This document shows positions 51,693-60,124 of a DNA stretch of 64,000 nucleotides, piece by piece; position 1 is the first letter of the stretch, and every line of letters starts with the position of its first letter. The translations under genes were made by a program, and so were the position numbers. The DNA is from Clostridia bacterium (GTDB taxonomy: Bacteria > Bacillota > Clostridia > Oscillospirales > CAG-272). Below the pieces are notes generated by a model. That model did no database searches. It was not told the DNA's origin and saw nothing but the letters and a program-made list of their open reading frames with translations. Location of the stretch: positions 1 to 64,000 of the forward strand of contig JAFTVG010000016.1 in NCBI GenBank assembly GCA_017465885.1, in the 5' to 3' direction.

Positions 51693-52388
51693 ATGATCGG
51701 TTCTGCGCTGGTGCCCCTGCTTTTCGGGGCGCTATATTTGATTTTAAAGGTGTCTGACGGACAGTCCTTTCCGCCCCCCCTTTCCTCTGAGGAGGAGCGG
51801 CGGTGCTTCCGCCTTGCCCGTGCGGGAGACAGTGGCGCAAGGGCACTGCTCATCGAGCACAATATGCGTCTGGTGGTGCATATCGTGAAGAAGTATTACA
51901 CCCAGACCGACTGTCAGGAGGATCTCATCTCCATCGGCACAATCGGGCTCATCAAGGCTATTGACACCTTTGACGTTGACAAGGGCGCCCGCTTTGCCAC
52001 CTATGCGGGCAGGTGCGTGCAAAACGAGATCTTAATGTACTTCCGCTCCCAGAAGAAGCTGGTGGGGGAGGTCTCTATGAACGAGACCATTGACGTGGAT
52101 AAGGACGGCAATCCTCTGACCTACGCCGATATTCTTGCCACCGAGGACCACATTGCCGAGGAACTGTTTACGAAGATCAGCTCAAGACGCGCGGTGGACT
52201 ACATTATGAAAGAGCTTGAAAGCAGGGAGCGGCAGATCCTGATCCTGCGTTACGGGCTGGACGGCGGCATTCCGCTGACCCAAAGGGAGATCTCCAAAAA
52301 GCTGGGTATTTCAAGAAGTTACGTTTCCAGGCTTGAAAAGGGCGCCCTTGAAAAGATCGGCAGTCATTTGCGTCTTTTGGGCTGCTGA
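51693..52388 (+). CDS. sigK: RNA polymerase sporulation sigma factor SigK
   Basis: A 231-residue sigma-70-family factor. A short hydrophobic pro-sequence (ALVPLLFGALYLILKV, ~5-20) is followed by FPPPLSSEEERRCFRLARAGD, region 2 (LIEHNMRLVVHIVKKYYT, EDLISIGTIGLIKAIDTFD, KGARFATYAGRCVQNEILMYFR) and region 4 (ILRYGLDGGIPLTQREISKKLGISRSYVSRLEKGAL). This matches pro-sigma-K, active late in the mother cell. It is one uninterrupted gene, so no skin-type element splits it. The pro-sequence suggests processing by SpoIVFB. Confidence 0.95.
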   Translation: MIGSALVPLLFGALYLILKVSDGQSFPPPLSSEEERRCFRLARAGDSGARALLIEHNMRLVVHIVKKYYTQTDCQEDLISIGTIGLIKAIDTFDVDKGARFATYAGRCVQNEILMYFRSQKKLVGEVSMNETIDVDKDGNPLTYADILATEDHIAEELFTKISSRRAVDYIMKELESRERQILILRYGLDGGIPLTQREISKKLGISRSYVSRLEKGALEKIGSHLRLLGC

Positions 52389-52452
52389 GACGCTGATCTC
52401 TTAAAAAAACAAGGGGGAGCTTGCCCTTTTGTGCTAAACGGTCTTTTTTTCT

Positions 52453-52460
52453 CATACTAT
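52453..52460 (+). promoter_or_regulatory. Possible SigE-type -10 upstream of the SPOCS protein
   Basis: CATACTAT lies ~30 bases before the gene and resembles the CATACAAT -10 of SigE promoters. A clear -35 is not seen. Confidence 0.35.
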
Positions 52461-52491
52461 TGAAACAAATGCAAGCACAAGGAGAATGATG

Positions 52492-54063
52492 ATGGAGTAT
52501 ACCAAAAAGATAAATTTCCGCATAGGTGAGGACGAGGACTTTTGCTCTGCCGAGCAGATCTGCGGGACGGTGTCCTTAAAGGACCAGAGCGAGGATTTTA
52601 TCCTGCCCGACTATCTGCCCGACGTAAAAAAGGTGATCGCCGTCTTTCCTCAGTGCGCCATCAAAGGGCGGTTTATGGGGAGCGGTACGCTGGAATACGA
52701 GGGAGAGGTCAGCTACCGCGTTTTATACGTTGCCGAGGATCAGAGCGTGAAGAGCGTGCTCTTTACCACGGGCTTTGAAGAAAAAATGGGGGGAGAGGAG
52801 TTTTCTGAGGAGTGTGTGGAGCTGATCCGTCCTCTTTGCAAAAACACCGTGGTGCGGATGCTCAATCCCCGCAAAATGAACATCCGCTCCTCAAACGGCG
52901 CCGAGATCAGCGTCTATCGGCGCAAATGCTTTTTGCCTGCCCTTTACGGCGCGCGCACTCTTGACGACGAGCAAGCGCTCCAGACCCTTCTGACGCAGGC
53001 AAAGGGGGTCAACGTGCTCAGTCTGCGGGAAAGCGGACTCACCCTTTCCGAGGACGTGAGCTTTGAAGCCGCAATGCCTACCGCCGAGGAGTTGATCTTT
53101 GCCCGACCGGTGCTGTCGGTGCAGGAATGCCGCGTGCTTGAGGGCGAGGCGCAGATCCGCGGCGTTGCGGACATTTTTTGTCTGCTGTCTGCGGGCAAGA
53201 CCGAGGGGGGCAGGGAGGAATGGCTGCTTTTGAACAGACCGCTGTCCTTCTCCCAGACCTTGAAAAACGAGGGACTGCACGAGGGGGGCAAATGCTTTGC
53301 CCGTCTTCTTCCCGAGGGGATGGAGTTTCGCTTAAGAGAGGACGAATTCGGACAAAAGCGGGTGGTGGAGATGGACGTGACCTATCTTTGCGATCTGGAG
53401 GTCTTTTACGACAAGCCCACCGCGCTTTGTCTTGATGCCTATTCCCTTGAACGGGAGACCGAGAAAAACACAGTGGAAAAGCGCTTTTTTGCCCCTGTTG
53501 CCCAGCTGAAGGGTGGATTTTCGGTGAACGAGAGCGTGACGCCCGATCTGCCCGAGGAGGGGGGATACTCGGTGGTCTGCACCTTTGCCGAGCCTTTTTT
53601 GCACGTGGCGCAGGAGGACAAAAACGGCAAGGTGGTCCTTGAGGGAGAGTGCGCCCTATCGTTGCTTTTAAAGGACAGCGCGGGTGCACCCGACGTACGC
53701 AGAACGAGTCTGCCCCTGAGATTTGTGACCGACGTGCCTTTTCCCGAAGGCGGTGTGGAGGGGCAGATCTCGGTAAAGGCTTCGGGGGTGCGCTGTCGGT
53801 TGGATAAAAACAGGCTTTCCTGCGATATGGAGCTGTCCTTCTGCGGGCTTCTGATGGGCTCTTCCTGCTACGCCGCAGTGGACACCCTGCGCATCTTGCC
53901 CGAAAAGCGGCAAAAAACGGGCAGACGGGGAAGCGTGATCCTATACTATCCCGAAAGGGACGAGTCACTTTTCGGCATTGCCAAAAAGTACGGCGTGCGC
54001 CCGGATAGCCTTTCCTTTGAGGAGGAGGGCGAGGGAGCGCCGCTGATGATCTACTGCAAATAA
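52492..54063 (+). CDS. SipL-like SPOCS (DUF3794) / LysM spore protein
   Basis: A 523-residue protein with repeated DUF3794/SPOCS-type beta modules (GTVSLKDQSEDFILPDYLPDVKKVIAVFPQCAIKGRFM at the start; AQLKGGFSVNESVTPDLPEEGG near 335-365). The C-terminal ~50 residues resemble LysM (GSVILYYPERDESLFGIAKKYGVRPDSL). This layout is that of clostridial SipL, which binds SpoIVA and tethers the spore coat to the forespore. Of three adjacent ATGs, 52492 has the best spacing to AAGGAG. The location just after sigK supports a sporulation role. Confidence 0.85.
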   Translation: MEYTKKINFRIGEDEDFCSAEQICGTVSLKDQSEDFILPDYLPDVKKVIAVFPQCAIKGRFMGSGTLEYEGEVSYRVLYVAEDQSVKSVLFTTGFEEKMGGEEFSEECVELIRPLCKNTVVRMLNPRKMNIRSSNGAEISVYRRKCFLPALYGARTLDDEQALQTLLTQAKGVNVLSLRESGLTLSEDVSFEAAMPTAEELIFARPVLSVQECRVLEGEAQIRGVADIFCLLSAGKTEGGREEWLLLNRPLSFSQTLKNEGLHEGGKCFARLLPEGMEFRLREDEFGQKRVVEMDVTYLCDLEVFYDKPTALCLDAYSLERETEKNTVEKRFFAPVAQLKGGFSVNESVTPDLPEEGGYSVVCTFAEPFLHVAQEDKNGKVVLEGECALSLLLKDSAGAPDVRRTSLPLRFVTDVPFPEGGVEGQISVKASGVRCRLDKNRLSCDMELSFCGLLMGSSCYAAVDTLRILPEKRQKTGRRGSVILYYPERDESLFGIAKKYGVRPDSLSFEEEGEGAPLMIYCK

Positions 54064-54069
54064 TTTTCA

Positions 54070-54100
54070 AGAGGGCTCTTGTTAAAGAGCCCTCTTTTTT
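54070..54100 (+). terminator. Terminator after the SPOCS protein gene
   Basis: AGAGGGCTCTT / AAGAGCCCTCT stem with six T. Confidence 0.9.
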
Positions 54101-54139
54101 GAAAAAAAGGGTGCTTTTGAAAGTTTTACAACTTGATAA

Positions 54140-54168
54140 TTGACTTTGACTATCCCCTTTGGTAAAAT
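54140..54168 (+). promoter_or_regulatory. Promoter of the tandem lipoprotein genes
   Basis: TTGACT (54140-54145), 17 bp, TAAAAT (54163-54168). Confidence 0.65.
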
Positions 54169-54198
54169 GGGCGCAAAACCGAAAGGAGTCATTTCAAA

Positions 54199-54978
54199 AT
54201 GAACAAAAGACCTTTATTTTCCGCCCTTGCGGTGTGCTTGCTTGCATCTATGCTTTTTCTTTCCTCCTGCGGGGAGCGTCTGCCCGGCGATCTGCCCACC
54301 TCCAAGGAATCGCTCTCCTCTGATGAAAGCGAAGGGGAGCGTCCCGCATCTTCCTCTTTTGCCCCCGCTACGTCCTCTTCTCCTTCTGACGGTATAACGC
54401 CCTCTCTGCCCTTTGAAGGCGATCCCGCCACGCCCGAAGATCCTACCACGTCCGACGAGGAGCTGACCCCCGAGCATCGCTCTTACCGCGCTCTTCTTTC
54501 CTTTATCGAAGAAAAGGGCGCCTCCTGCGGCGGCTCTCCCTTGATGGCAAACGGTCTTACGCCCTCCTTTTTAAGAGGGCTTTCAAAGAGCTACGACTAT
54601 CAGGGCGGTGCGGTGCGCAACGTCTATATCGGGGTGATGCAGGGCGAGCTTTGCCTTTTTTACGATGCCAAGGGATTTCAGTGCCGCGTGCTCTTTCAAA
54701 ATGGCGGTGCCTCTGCCGATGTAATCTGCCACGCCTCCACCTATCGCTGTACCGAAACGCTGACCTGCGGCAAGGCAATGGACCCCACCTATTTTAACGG
54801 CACGACCGAGTTTTTTAACGGCGGTCCCTTTTCCGACTACGAGCCCCGATACAATATGCTCACCCTGCTTGACCGATGCGACGCCATCCTGAAGGAGCAG
54901 GGATCGGAGATCTTCTTAAAGGATCTGGGATACGAGCATATGAACGCCGAGATCTTTGCGATAGAGTATATGTACTGA
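54199..54978 (+). CDS. Hypothetical lipoprotein, tandem copy 1
   Basis: A 259-residue exported protein: signal peptide with lipobox LSSC, a Ser/Pro/Glu-rich linker (~30-90), then a ~165-residue globular domain starting HRSYRALLSFIEEKGA. The domain has three or more Cys (SCGG, ICHASTYRCTETLTC) that could form disulfides. No family recognised. It shares layout and several segments with the next gene: the 'YxxLxxxLEExG' start, a beta-rich centre, and a 'LGY-x-x-Y' type end. Probably surface-anchored; function unknown. Confidence 0.7.
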   Translation: MNKRPLFSALAVCLLASMLFLSSCGERLPGDLPTSKESLSSDESEGERPASSSFAPATSSSPSDGITPSLPFEGDPATPEDPTTSDEELTPEHRSYRALLSFIEEKGASCGGSPLMANGLTPSFLRGLSKSYDYQGGAVRNVYIGVMQGELCLFYDAKGFQCRVLFQNGGASADVICHASTYRCTETLTCGKAMDPTYFNGTTEFFNGGPFSDYEPRYNMLTLLDRCDAILKEQGSEIFLKDLGYEHMNAEIFAIEYMY

Positions 54979-54992
54979 CCAAGGAGGGGAAA

Positions 54993-55640
54993 ATGAAAAA
55001 AGTGATGGCATTCCTTCTTGCCCTGCTATGCCTTTTGCTCTGTTGTGTTTCCTGCGGAGAAGATCAGAGCTCCGATTCGGATCAGCCCTCTTCTCCTCTG
55101 ATCCAAAGCTCTTCGTTGCCTGAAGAGGAGATTGACGAAGCGGCTTTGGCGTACGACAGTCTGCGCGACTTGCTTGAAGAGCAAGGACAGCCCTTTTCGG
55201 GTGAGGGAAAGAACAAAACAGGCTATCAAATGCCCTCTTACCAAAAGAGCTTTTTTGGAGATATATCCTATAGTACCGGTCCCAATACCACAGCCACCGT
55301 TTTTGTCTGCGTAGGGCTCGCGGAAAACGAGGTGGAGATCACCGTGGACTATGCAGGCGGCAGAAGCACCCTCTTTTTTGCGGAGGACGGGCAGTATTTG
55401 GAGATCTCGGTAAAAAAGAAGAACGCTTTTGATTGCGCCGAGCGGACACAAAGAGGACGGATCGTTTCCTCTGCCTACTGTTTTTCTGACAAGCACGTGA
55501 CGGTAGCGGGAGGCATCTACCATAAAATGCAACCTCGCGAGACCCTTCTTTTTTCGATGTGGCAGACAGATAAGCTCTTTGCGGATCTTGACACAGGTTG
55601 CTCTTTTGAGGCATTGGGCTACCGGTACATTTATCTTTGA
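54993..55640 (+). CDS. Hypothetical lipoprotein, tandem copy 2
   Basis: A 215-residue protein. Signal peptide MKKVMAFLLALLCLLLCCVSC with lipobox CVSC, a Ser/Asp/Glu linker (~20-48), then a domain starting AYDSLRDLLEEQG and ending FEALGYRYIYL, which resembles copy 1. The start at 54993 follows AAGGAGGGG and lies 14 bases after copy 1. The pair probably arose by duplication; copy 2 has a shorter linker. Function unknown. Confidence 0.7.
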   Translation: MKKVMAFLLALLCLLLCCVSCGEDQSSDSDQPSSPLIQSSSLPEEEIDEAALAYDSLRDLLEEQGQPFSGEGKNKTGYQMPSYQKSFFGDISYSTGPNTTATVFVCVGLAENEVEITVDYAGGRSTLFFAEDGQYLEISVKKKNAFDCAERTQRGRIVSSAYCFSDKHVTVAGGIYHKMQPRETLLFSMWQTDKLFADLDTGCSFEALGYRYIYL

Positions 55641-55692
55641 ACGAATTTGAATAAAAATGCAACGAATGATGAAATATTTTTGAGAAAAGATA

Positions 55693-55721
55693 TTGACAAA
55701 CGCACTTTAGTGTGCTAAACT
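55693..55721 (+). promoter_or_regulatory. Promoter of the aromatic amino acid operon
   Basis: TTGACA (55693-55698), 17 bp, TAAACT (55716-55721). The spacer holds CAC-TTTA-GTG, a small palindrome that might be an operator. Confidence 0.8.
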
Positions 55722-55738
55722 GTTCCTATCTTGTTGAA

Positions 55739-55854
55739 GGGAGAAACGGTATGCAGAATAAGCTTTTTGCAGGCGCATACTTTTATTACTTTTACTTTTG
55801 CAACGATCAAAGGTAAAAGCGATTTGTGCTGCAAAAAAAGAACCGTTTTCTCTT
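55739..55854 (+). promoter_or_regulatory. Leader helix spanning the leader peptide (1:2 pairing)
   Basis: GAGAAACGGT (55741-55750, next to the leader RBS) can pair with ACCGTTTTCTC (55843-55853). CTTTTTGCA then pairs with TGCAAAAA, and GCGCA (55774-55778) with TGTGC (55825-55829). The helix encloses the aromatic codons, so a ribosome stalled on them would break it. Confidence 0.55.
55751..55816 (+). CDS. Phe/Tyr-rich leader peptide of the aromatic operon
   Basis: A 21-codon ORF with AAGGGAG eight bases upstream. Codons 10-16 read Tyr-Phe-Tyr-Tyr-Phe-Tyr-Phe, seven aromatic residues in a row. It lies between a consensus promoter and an intrinsic terminator ahead of aroF, and the operon makes Phe and Tyr. 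This is the arrangement of ribosome-mediated attenuation, as in enterobacterial pheA: low charged tRNA-Phe or -Tyr stalls the ribosome here and prevents the terminator from forming. The control role is inferred; the ORF and its composition are seen directly. Confidence 0.85.
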   Translation: MQNKLFAGAYFYYFYFCNDQR

Positions 55855-55871
55855 CATAAAAACGATTTTTC

Positions 55872-55911
55872 GGGCTTCGCAGTATAAACGCTGTGAAGCC
55901 CTATTTATTTT
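55872..55911 (+). terminator. Attenuator terminator before aroF
   Basis: GGGCTTCGCAG (55872-55882) pairs with CTGTGAAGCCC (55891-55901), one wobble, followed by TATTTATTTT. It lies 32 bases before the aroF start and would block the operon unless antiterminated. Confidence 0.8.
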
Positions 55912-55942
55912 GAACTTCAGAAAAAGAAAGAAGGAATGAACA

Positions 55943-56947
55943 ATGATTACCGTCATCAGACCGGGAACGAAGGAAGAGCAGATCGACAGCCTGATCCATT
56001 GGTTCCGTGAACAGGGGCTGGACGTGCACGTTTCAAAGGGCGAGGTGCATACCGTTTTGGGCATCATCGGTGACACGGCAAAGGTGGATACCGACCTGCT
56101 TGAGGGTCTTGAAATGGTGGAAATGGTGCAAAGAGTCAGCGACCCCTTTAAAAAGGCGAACCGCAAATTCCACCCCGAGGACAGCGTGATCGACTGCGGC
56201 GGCGTAAAGATCGGCGGAGGGCATTTTGCCATTATGGCAGGACCCTGCTCGGTGGAGAGCGAGGAGCAGATCACCCTCGTTGCAAACGAAGTGAAAAAGG
56301 CAGGGGCTGCCATCCTTCGCGGAGGCGCCTTCAAGCCCAGAACCTCACCCTATGACTTTCAGGGTCTGAAGGCGGAGGGCATCGAGCTGCTTCTTGAAGC
56401 CAAGAAGCAAACGGGTATGCCCATCATCACCGAGATCATGAACGCCAACCATCTGCCCCTTTTTGAAAAGGTGGACGTGATCCAGGTGGGTGCCCGCAAT
56501 ATGCAAAATTTCGAGCTGTTAAAGGAGCTGGGCAGAACCAACAAGCCCGTTCTTTTGAAAAGAGGTCTTGCCAACAGCTTAAAGGAGCTGTTGATGTCTG
56601 CCGAATATATTATGGCAGGGGGCAACGAGAACATTATGCTTTGTGAAAGAGGCATCCGCACCTTTGAGACCTACACGAGAAACACGCTGGATCTTTCCGC
56701 CGTGCCCGTGTTGAAGGAGCTGACCCACCTGCCCGTGATCATCGATCCCAGCCACGCCACGGGCAAGGCGTCCTTGGTGCCCTCCATGGCTGTGGCGGCT
56801 GTGGCGGCAGGGGCTGACGGACTGATGATCGAGGTGCATAACGACCCCAAGAAGGCGCTGTGCGACGGTGCACAGTCGCTGACCCCCGCTCAGTTTGAAA
56901 AGCTGGCAAAGAGGGTAGAAAAGATCAGAAAGGCTCTTGAAGACTGA
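55943..56947 (+). CDS. aroF: 3-deoxy-7-phosphoheptulonate synthase (DAHP synthase)
   Basis: A 334-residue type I-beta DAHP synthase joining PEP and erythrose 4-phosphate. An N-terminal ferredoxin-like regulatory domain (~1-70) is followed by the barrel: FAIMAGPCSVESEEQI, RGGAFKPRTSPYDFQG, KRGLANSLKELL, and VIIDPSHATGKASLV with metal ligands. In Thermotoga the same N-terminal domain mediates Tyr/Phe feedback, so that is likely here too. First structural gene after the attenuator. Confidence 0.95.
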   Translation: MITVIRPGTKEEQIDSLIHWFREQGLDVHVSKGEVHTVLGIIGDTAKVDTDLLEGLEMVEMVQRVSDPFKKANRKFHPEDSVIDCGGVKIGGGHFAIMAGPCSVESEEQITLVANEVKKAGAAILRGGAFKPRTSPYDFQGLKAEGIELLLEAKKQTGMPIITEIMNANHLPLFEKVDVIQVGARNMQNFELLKELGRTNKPVLLKRGLANSLKELLMSAEYIMAGGNENIMLCERGIRTFETYTRNTLDLSAVPVLKELTHLPVIIDPSHATGKASLVPSMAVAAVAAGADGLMIEVHNDPKKALCDGAQSLTPAQFEKLAKRVEKIRKALED

Positions 56948-56974
56948 GCAAAAGAGCAGAAGGAAGGCGAAAAA

Positions 56975-57814
56975 ATGACGGTAGGAATCGTGGGATTGGG
57001 ACTCATCGGCGGATCGCTTTGCAAGGCGTATAAGGAAAACGCCCCGCAGACGAGAGTTCTTGGATGGGATCTTGATCCGAAGATCACGGGCATTGCTCAA
57101 ATTGCGGGAGTGATCGACGGGGAGCTGACCGACGAGCGGTTAGGGGAGTGCGATCTTGTTTTGGTCGCCATCTATCCTCAGGCGGCGATCGACTGGATTT
57201 TAAAAAAAGCTCCGCTTTTCAATAAAGAGGGAGTGGTGATGGACTGTTGCGGCGTGAAAAAGAAGGTGTGCGACGCCTGCTTTGAAGCGGCAAGGAGGGA
57301 GGGCTTCCTCTTCGTTGGCGGACATCCTATGGCGGGCTCTCACAACGCCGGCTTCAAATATTCCCGCGGCGACCTTTATAAGGGTGCGCCTATGGTGATC
57401 GTTCCTCCCCACTTTGACGATATCGATCTGCTTGAGCGGATCAAGCGTCTGCTTTTGCCCGTGGGCTTTGGCAAGATCAGCGTGACGAGTGCAGAGCATC
57501 ACGACGAGGTGATCGCCTTCACCTCTCAAATGGCGCACGTGGTGTCAAACGCCTACGTGAAAAGCCCCACAGCGGAAAACCACAAGGGCTTTTCTGCGGG
57601 AAGCTACAAGGATCTTACCCGCGTTGCGTGGCTCAGCGCCCCTATGTGGAGCGAGCTTTTTATGGAAAACAAGGACTGTCTTTTAAAGGAGCTGACCCTG
57701 TTTCGGGACAACGTCAACGCCTATATTGAAGCCCTTGAAGAGGAAGACGGAGAGAAGCTTTGCGCCCTTTTAAAAGAGGGAAGCGATATTAAAGGAAGGA
57801 TCGACGGACGGTGA
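56975..57814 (+). CDS. tyrA: Prephenate dehydrogenase
   Basis: A 279-residue enzyme converting prephenate to 4-hydroxyphenylpyruvate for tyrosine. Rossmann start VGIVGLGLIGGSLCKAYK, the active-site His in GGHPMAGSHNAGF, and HHDEVIAFTSQMAHVVSNAYV are family marks. No ACT domain is attached, so feedback must come from elsewhere (for example the DAHP synthase). Its stop overlaps the GTG start of aroB. Confidence 0.93.
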   Translation: MTVGIVGLGLIGGSLCKAYKENAPQTRVLGWDLDPKITGIAQIAGVIDGELTDERLGECDLVLVAIYPQAAIDWILKKAPLFNKEGVVMDCCGVKKKVCDACFEAARREGFLFVGGHPMAGSHNAGFKYSRGDLYKGAPMVIVPPHFDDIDLLERIKRLLLPVGFGKISVTSAEHHDEVIAFTSQMAHVVSNAYVKSPTAENHKGFSAGSYKDLTRVAWLSAPMWSELFMENKDCLLKELTLFRDNVNAYIEALEEEDGEKLCALLKEGSDIKGRIDGR

Positions 57815-58869
57815 AACAGGTTAACGTAAAGGCATCGGGATGCTATGACATTTATATCGGCGGGGGGCTTTTGGAGGGCCTTGGCAAAAGGCTGAAGGAC
57901 TCCTTCCCCAAAGCCGAAAAAATACTGCTGTTATCTGACGAAAGGGTGTTTTCCCTTTACGGAGAGCGGGTGGGGCAGGAGCTTTCCGCCTGCTTCTCCC
58001 TTTGCACTTTCACTCTGCCTCAGGGGGAGGATTCCAAGTCGATGACCAATCTCGTTGCCCTGCTTGAAACGATGGCAGAGGCAAATCTGACCCGCACCGA
58101 CCTGCTGGTGGCGCTGGGAGGCGGAGTGGTCGGAGATCTTGGCGGCTTTGCCTCGGCTTGCTATTTAAGAGGCATCGATTTCGTCCAGCTTCCCACCACC
58201 CTTCTTGCGGCGGTGGACTCCTCGGTGGGCGGAAAAACGGCGGTGAATCTGTCTGCGGGCAAAAATCTTGCCGGCGCCTTTCATCAGCCGGCATTGGTTC
58301 TTGCCGACACCGACTGCTTAAAGACACTTGATCCCGATATTTTAAGGGACGGCTGTGCCGAGGTGATCAAATACGGTATCCTCACCGACAAGGATCTTTT
58401 TGAAGCCCTTTTTGCGGGCAAAGAGTATGCCATGAGCGAGGAATGCATTGCAAGATGTGTAAAGATCAAGCGCTCTTACGTGGAAGAGGACGAATTTGAC
58501 AAGGGCGCTCGTCAGTTTTTGAATCTTGGACACACGGTGGGACACGCCGTTGAAAAGCTCAGCGGCTATGGGATCTCCCACGGTGCGGCGGTCGCCATTG
58601 GTACGGCGGTGATTTCAAGGGTCGCTGTGGCGCAGGGACTTCTGAAAAAGGAGGACTGTTTACGCATTCTTTCCCTTCTTGAAACCTTCGGATTTGATCT
58701 TGCCTGCCCCTTCACGGTGGAGCAGATGCTGTCGGTGATGCTCTCCGACAAGAAGAGAGCAGGGGCAACGGTGACGCTGGTGATGCCCTTTGCCATCGGC
58801 AGATGTGAGCTTGTAAAGGTGAAGGCGGAGGACCTTGCCGACTATATCAAAAAGGGGATGGAAGAATGA
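57811..58869 (+). CDS. aroB: 3-dehydroquinate synthase
   Basis: A 352-residue NAD- and metal-dependent cyclase. It has LPQGEDSKSM, VALGGGVVGDLGGFASACYLRGIDFVQLPTTLLAAVDSSVGGKTAVN, KYGILTDKDLF with ligand Glu just upstream, and the metal His in LNLGHTVGHAVE and GISHGAAVAIG. GTG start overlapping tyrA; its stop overlaps aroA (ATGA), so all three are translationally coupled. Confidence 0.95.
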   Translation: MKQVNVKASGCYDIYIGGGLLEGLGKRLKDSFPKAEKILLLSDERVFSLYGERVGQELSACFSLCTFTLPQGEDSKSMTNLVALLETMAEANLTRTDLLVALGGGVVGDLGGFASACYLRGIDFVQLPTTLLAAVDSSVGGKTAVNLSAGKNLAGAFHQPALVLADTDCLKTLDPDILRDGCAEVIKYGILTDKDLFEALFAGKEYAMSEECIARCVKIKRSYVEEDEFDKGARQFLNLGHTVGHAVEKLSGYGISHGAAVAIGTAVISRVAVAQGLLKKEDCLRILSLLETFGFDLACPFTVEQMLSVMLSDKKRAGATVTLVMPFAIGRCELVKVKAEDLADYIKKGMEE

Positions 58870-60119
58870 AAGTGACTGTAAAGCAGGGACTGCGGGGTGG
58901 CGAAATCACTGCCATTCCCTCCAAGTCCGACGCCCACAGATTGCTCATTTGCGCCGCCCTGGCAGACGGCCCCACCACTCTGATCTGTCCTGCCACCTCG
59001 GAGGATATCGAGGCAACGGCAGGGGTGCTTCGGGGTCTTGGCGCGGGTATTGAGCGCACCGCTGAGGGCTATACCGTAACGCCCATTAAACGCGTTCCCC
59101 GGGAATGCCTTCTTGACTGCGGGGAGAGCGGCTCGACCCTTCGCTTCCTTCTGCCCGTGGCGGCAAGTCTTTCGGCAAACGCCACCTTCGTCGGTCACGG
59201 CAGACTCCCCCAAAGACCGATGGACGAGCTGTACGATGCCCTTACTGCAGGGGGCGTGCAGATCACAAGCGGCTGTAAGCTCCCCTTCCACTTATCGGGC
59301 AGTCTTTTGGCGGGCGAATATGAGATCGGAGGAAGCGTTTCCTCCCAGTATCTTTCGGGGCTTTTGATGGGTCTTCCCCGTCTTTCGGGAAATAGCCGCA
59401 TTGTGGTCAAGGGCAGGCTTGAATCAAAGGGCTACGTTTTGATGACCTTAGACGCCCTTTCCCGCTTCGGCGTGGATGTAAAGAGGGAAGAGAATACCTT
59501 CATGGTACCCGGCGGATCGCCCTACAAGACCCCCGGCACCATCACCGTGCAGGGTGACTGGAGCAACGGCGCCTTCTTCCTTTGCCTGGGCGCACTTTTA
59601 AAGGAGGGGGTGACGGTGAAGGGTCTGGACGAGGGCTCCACGCAGGCAGACAAGGCGGTGCTTGCGGTGCTTGAAGAAATGGGCGCGCAGGTGGAGCGAA
59701 GCCCGGAGGGGATCACCGTGAAAAAGGGGGATCTTAAGGGCGTGACAGTGGACGCCTCCCATATTCCCGATCTCGTCCCCGTGCTTTCCATCGTCGGTGC
59801 GCTGGCAGAGGGCAAGACCACCTTTGTCAATGCAGGACGTCTGCGTGCCAAGGAAAGCGACCGTATCAAGACGGTTTGCGCTATGATCACCGCTCTTGGC
59901 GGTAGGGCAGAGGAGCATACGGAGGGGCTTGCCGTGTGGGGCGGCCTTTCGGGCGGCGAGGTGTTTGGTGCAGGCGATCATCGCATCGTGATGTCCTCGG
60001 CGATCGCTGCGGCAGTTTGCCCCGTGACCATCACGGGCGCACAGGCGGTGGGCAAGTCCTACCCCGGATTTTTTGAAGATCTGTCTTTGCTTGGTGCAGA
60101 GATTTTAAAGGAGGACTGA
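58866..60119 (+). CDS. aroA: 3-phosphoshikimate 1-carboxyvinyltransferase (EPSP synthase)
   Basis: A 417-residue enzyme. Key segments are IPSKSDAHRLLICAALADG (PEP/S3P lysine), CGESGSTLRFLLPVAA, GRLPQRPMDELYDAL, SVSSQYLSGLLMGLP, IPDLVPVLSIVGALAEG and LRAKESDRI. It transfers enolpyruvate from PEP to shikimate 3-phosphate. The 'GESGSTLRF' variant of the usual 'NAGT' loop points to a class II-like EPSPS, often less glyphosate-sensitive; that is inference. Confidence 0.94.
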   Translation: MKVTVKQGLRGGEITAIPSKSDAHRLLICAALADGPTTLICPATSEDIEATAGVLRGLGAGIERTAEGYTVTPIKRVPRECLLDCGESGSTLRFLLPVAASLSANATFVGHGRLPQRPMDELYDALTAGGVQITSGCKLPFHLSGSLLAGEYEIGGSVSSQYLSGLLMGLPRLSGNSRIVVKGRLESKGYVLMTLDALSRFGVDVKREENTFMVPGGSPYKTPGTITVQGDWSNGAFFLCLGALLKEGVTVKGLDEGSTQADKAVLAVLEEMGAQVERSPEGITVKKGDLKGVTVDASHIPDLVPVLSIVGALAEGKTTFVNAGRLRAKESDRIKTVCAMITALGGRAEEHTEGLAVWGGLSGGEVFGAGDHRIVMSSAIAAAVCPVTITGAQAVGKSYPGFFEDLSLLGAEILKED

Positions 60120-60124
60120 GTGCT

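Noticed and set aside
51693-52388. Possible skin-type interruption of sigK
   Set aside because: Regions 2 and 4 are in one continuous frame of normal length.
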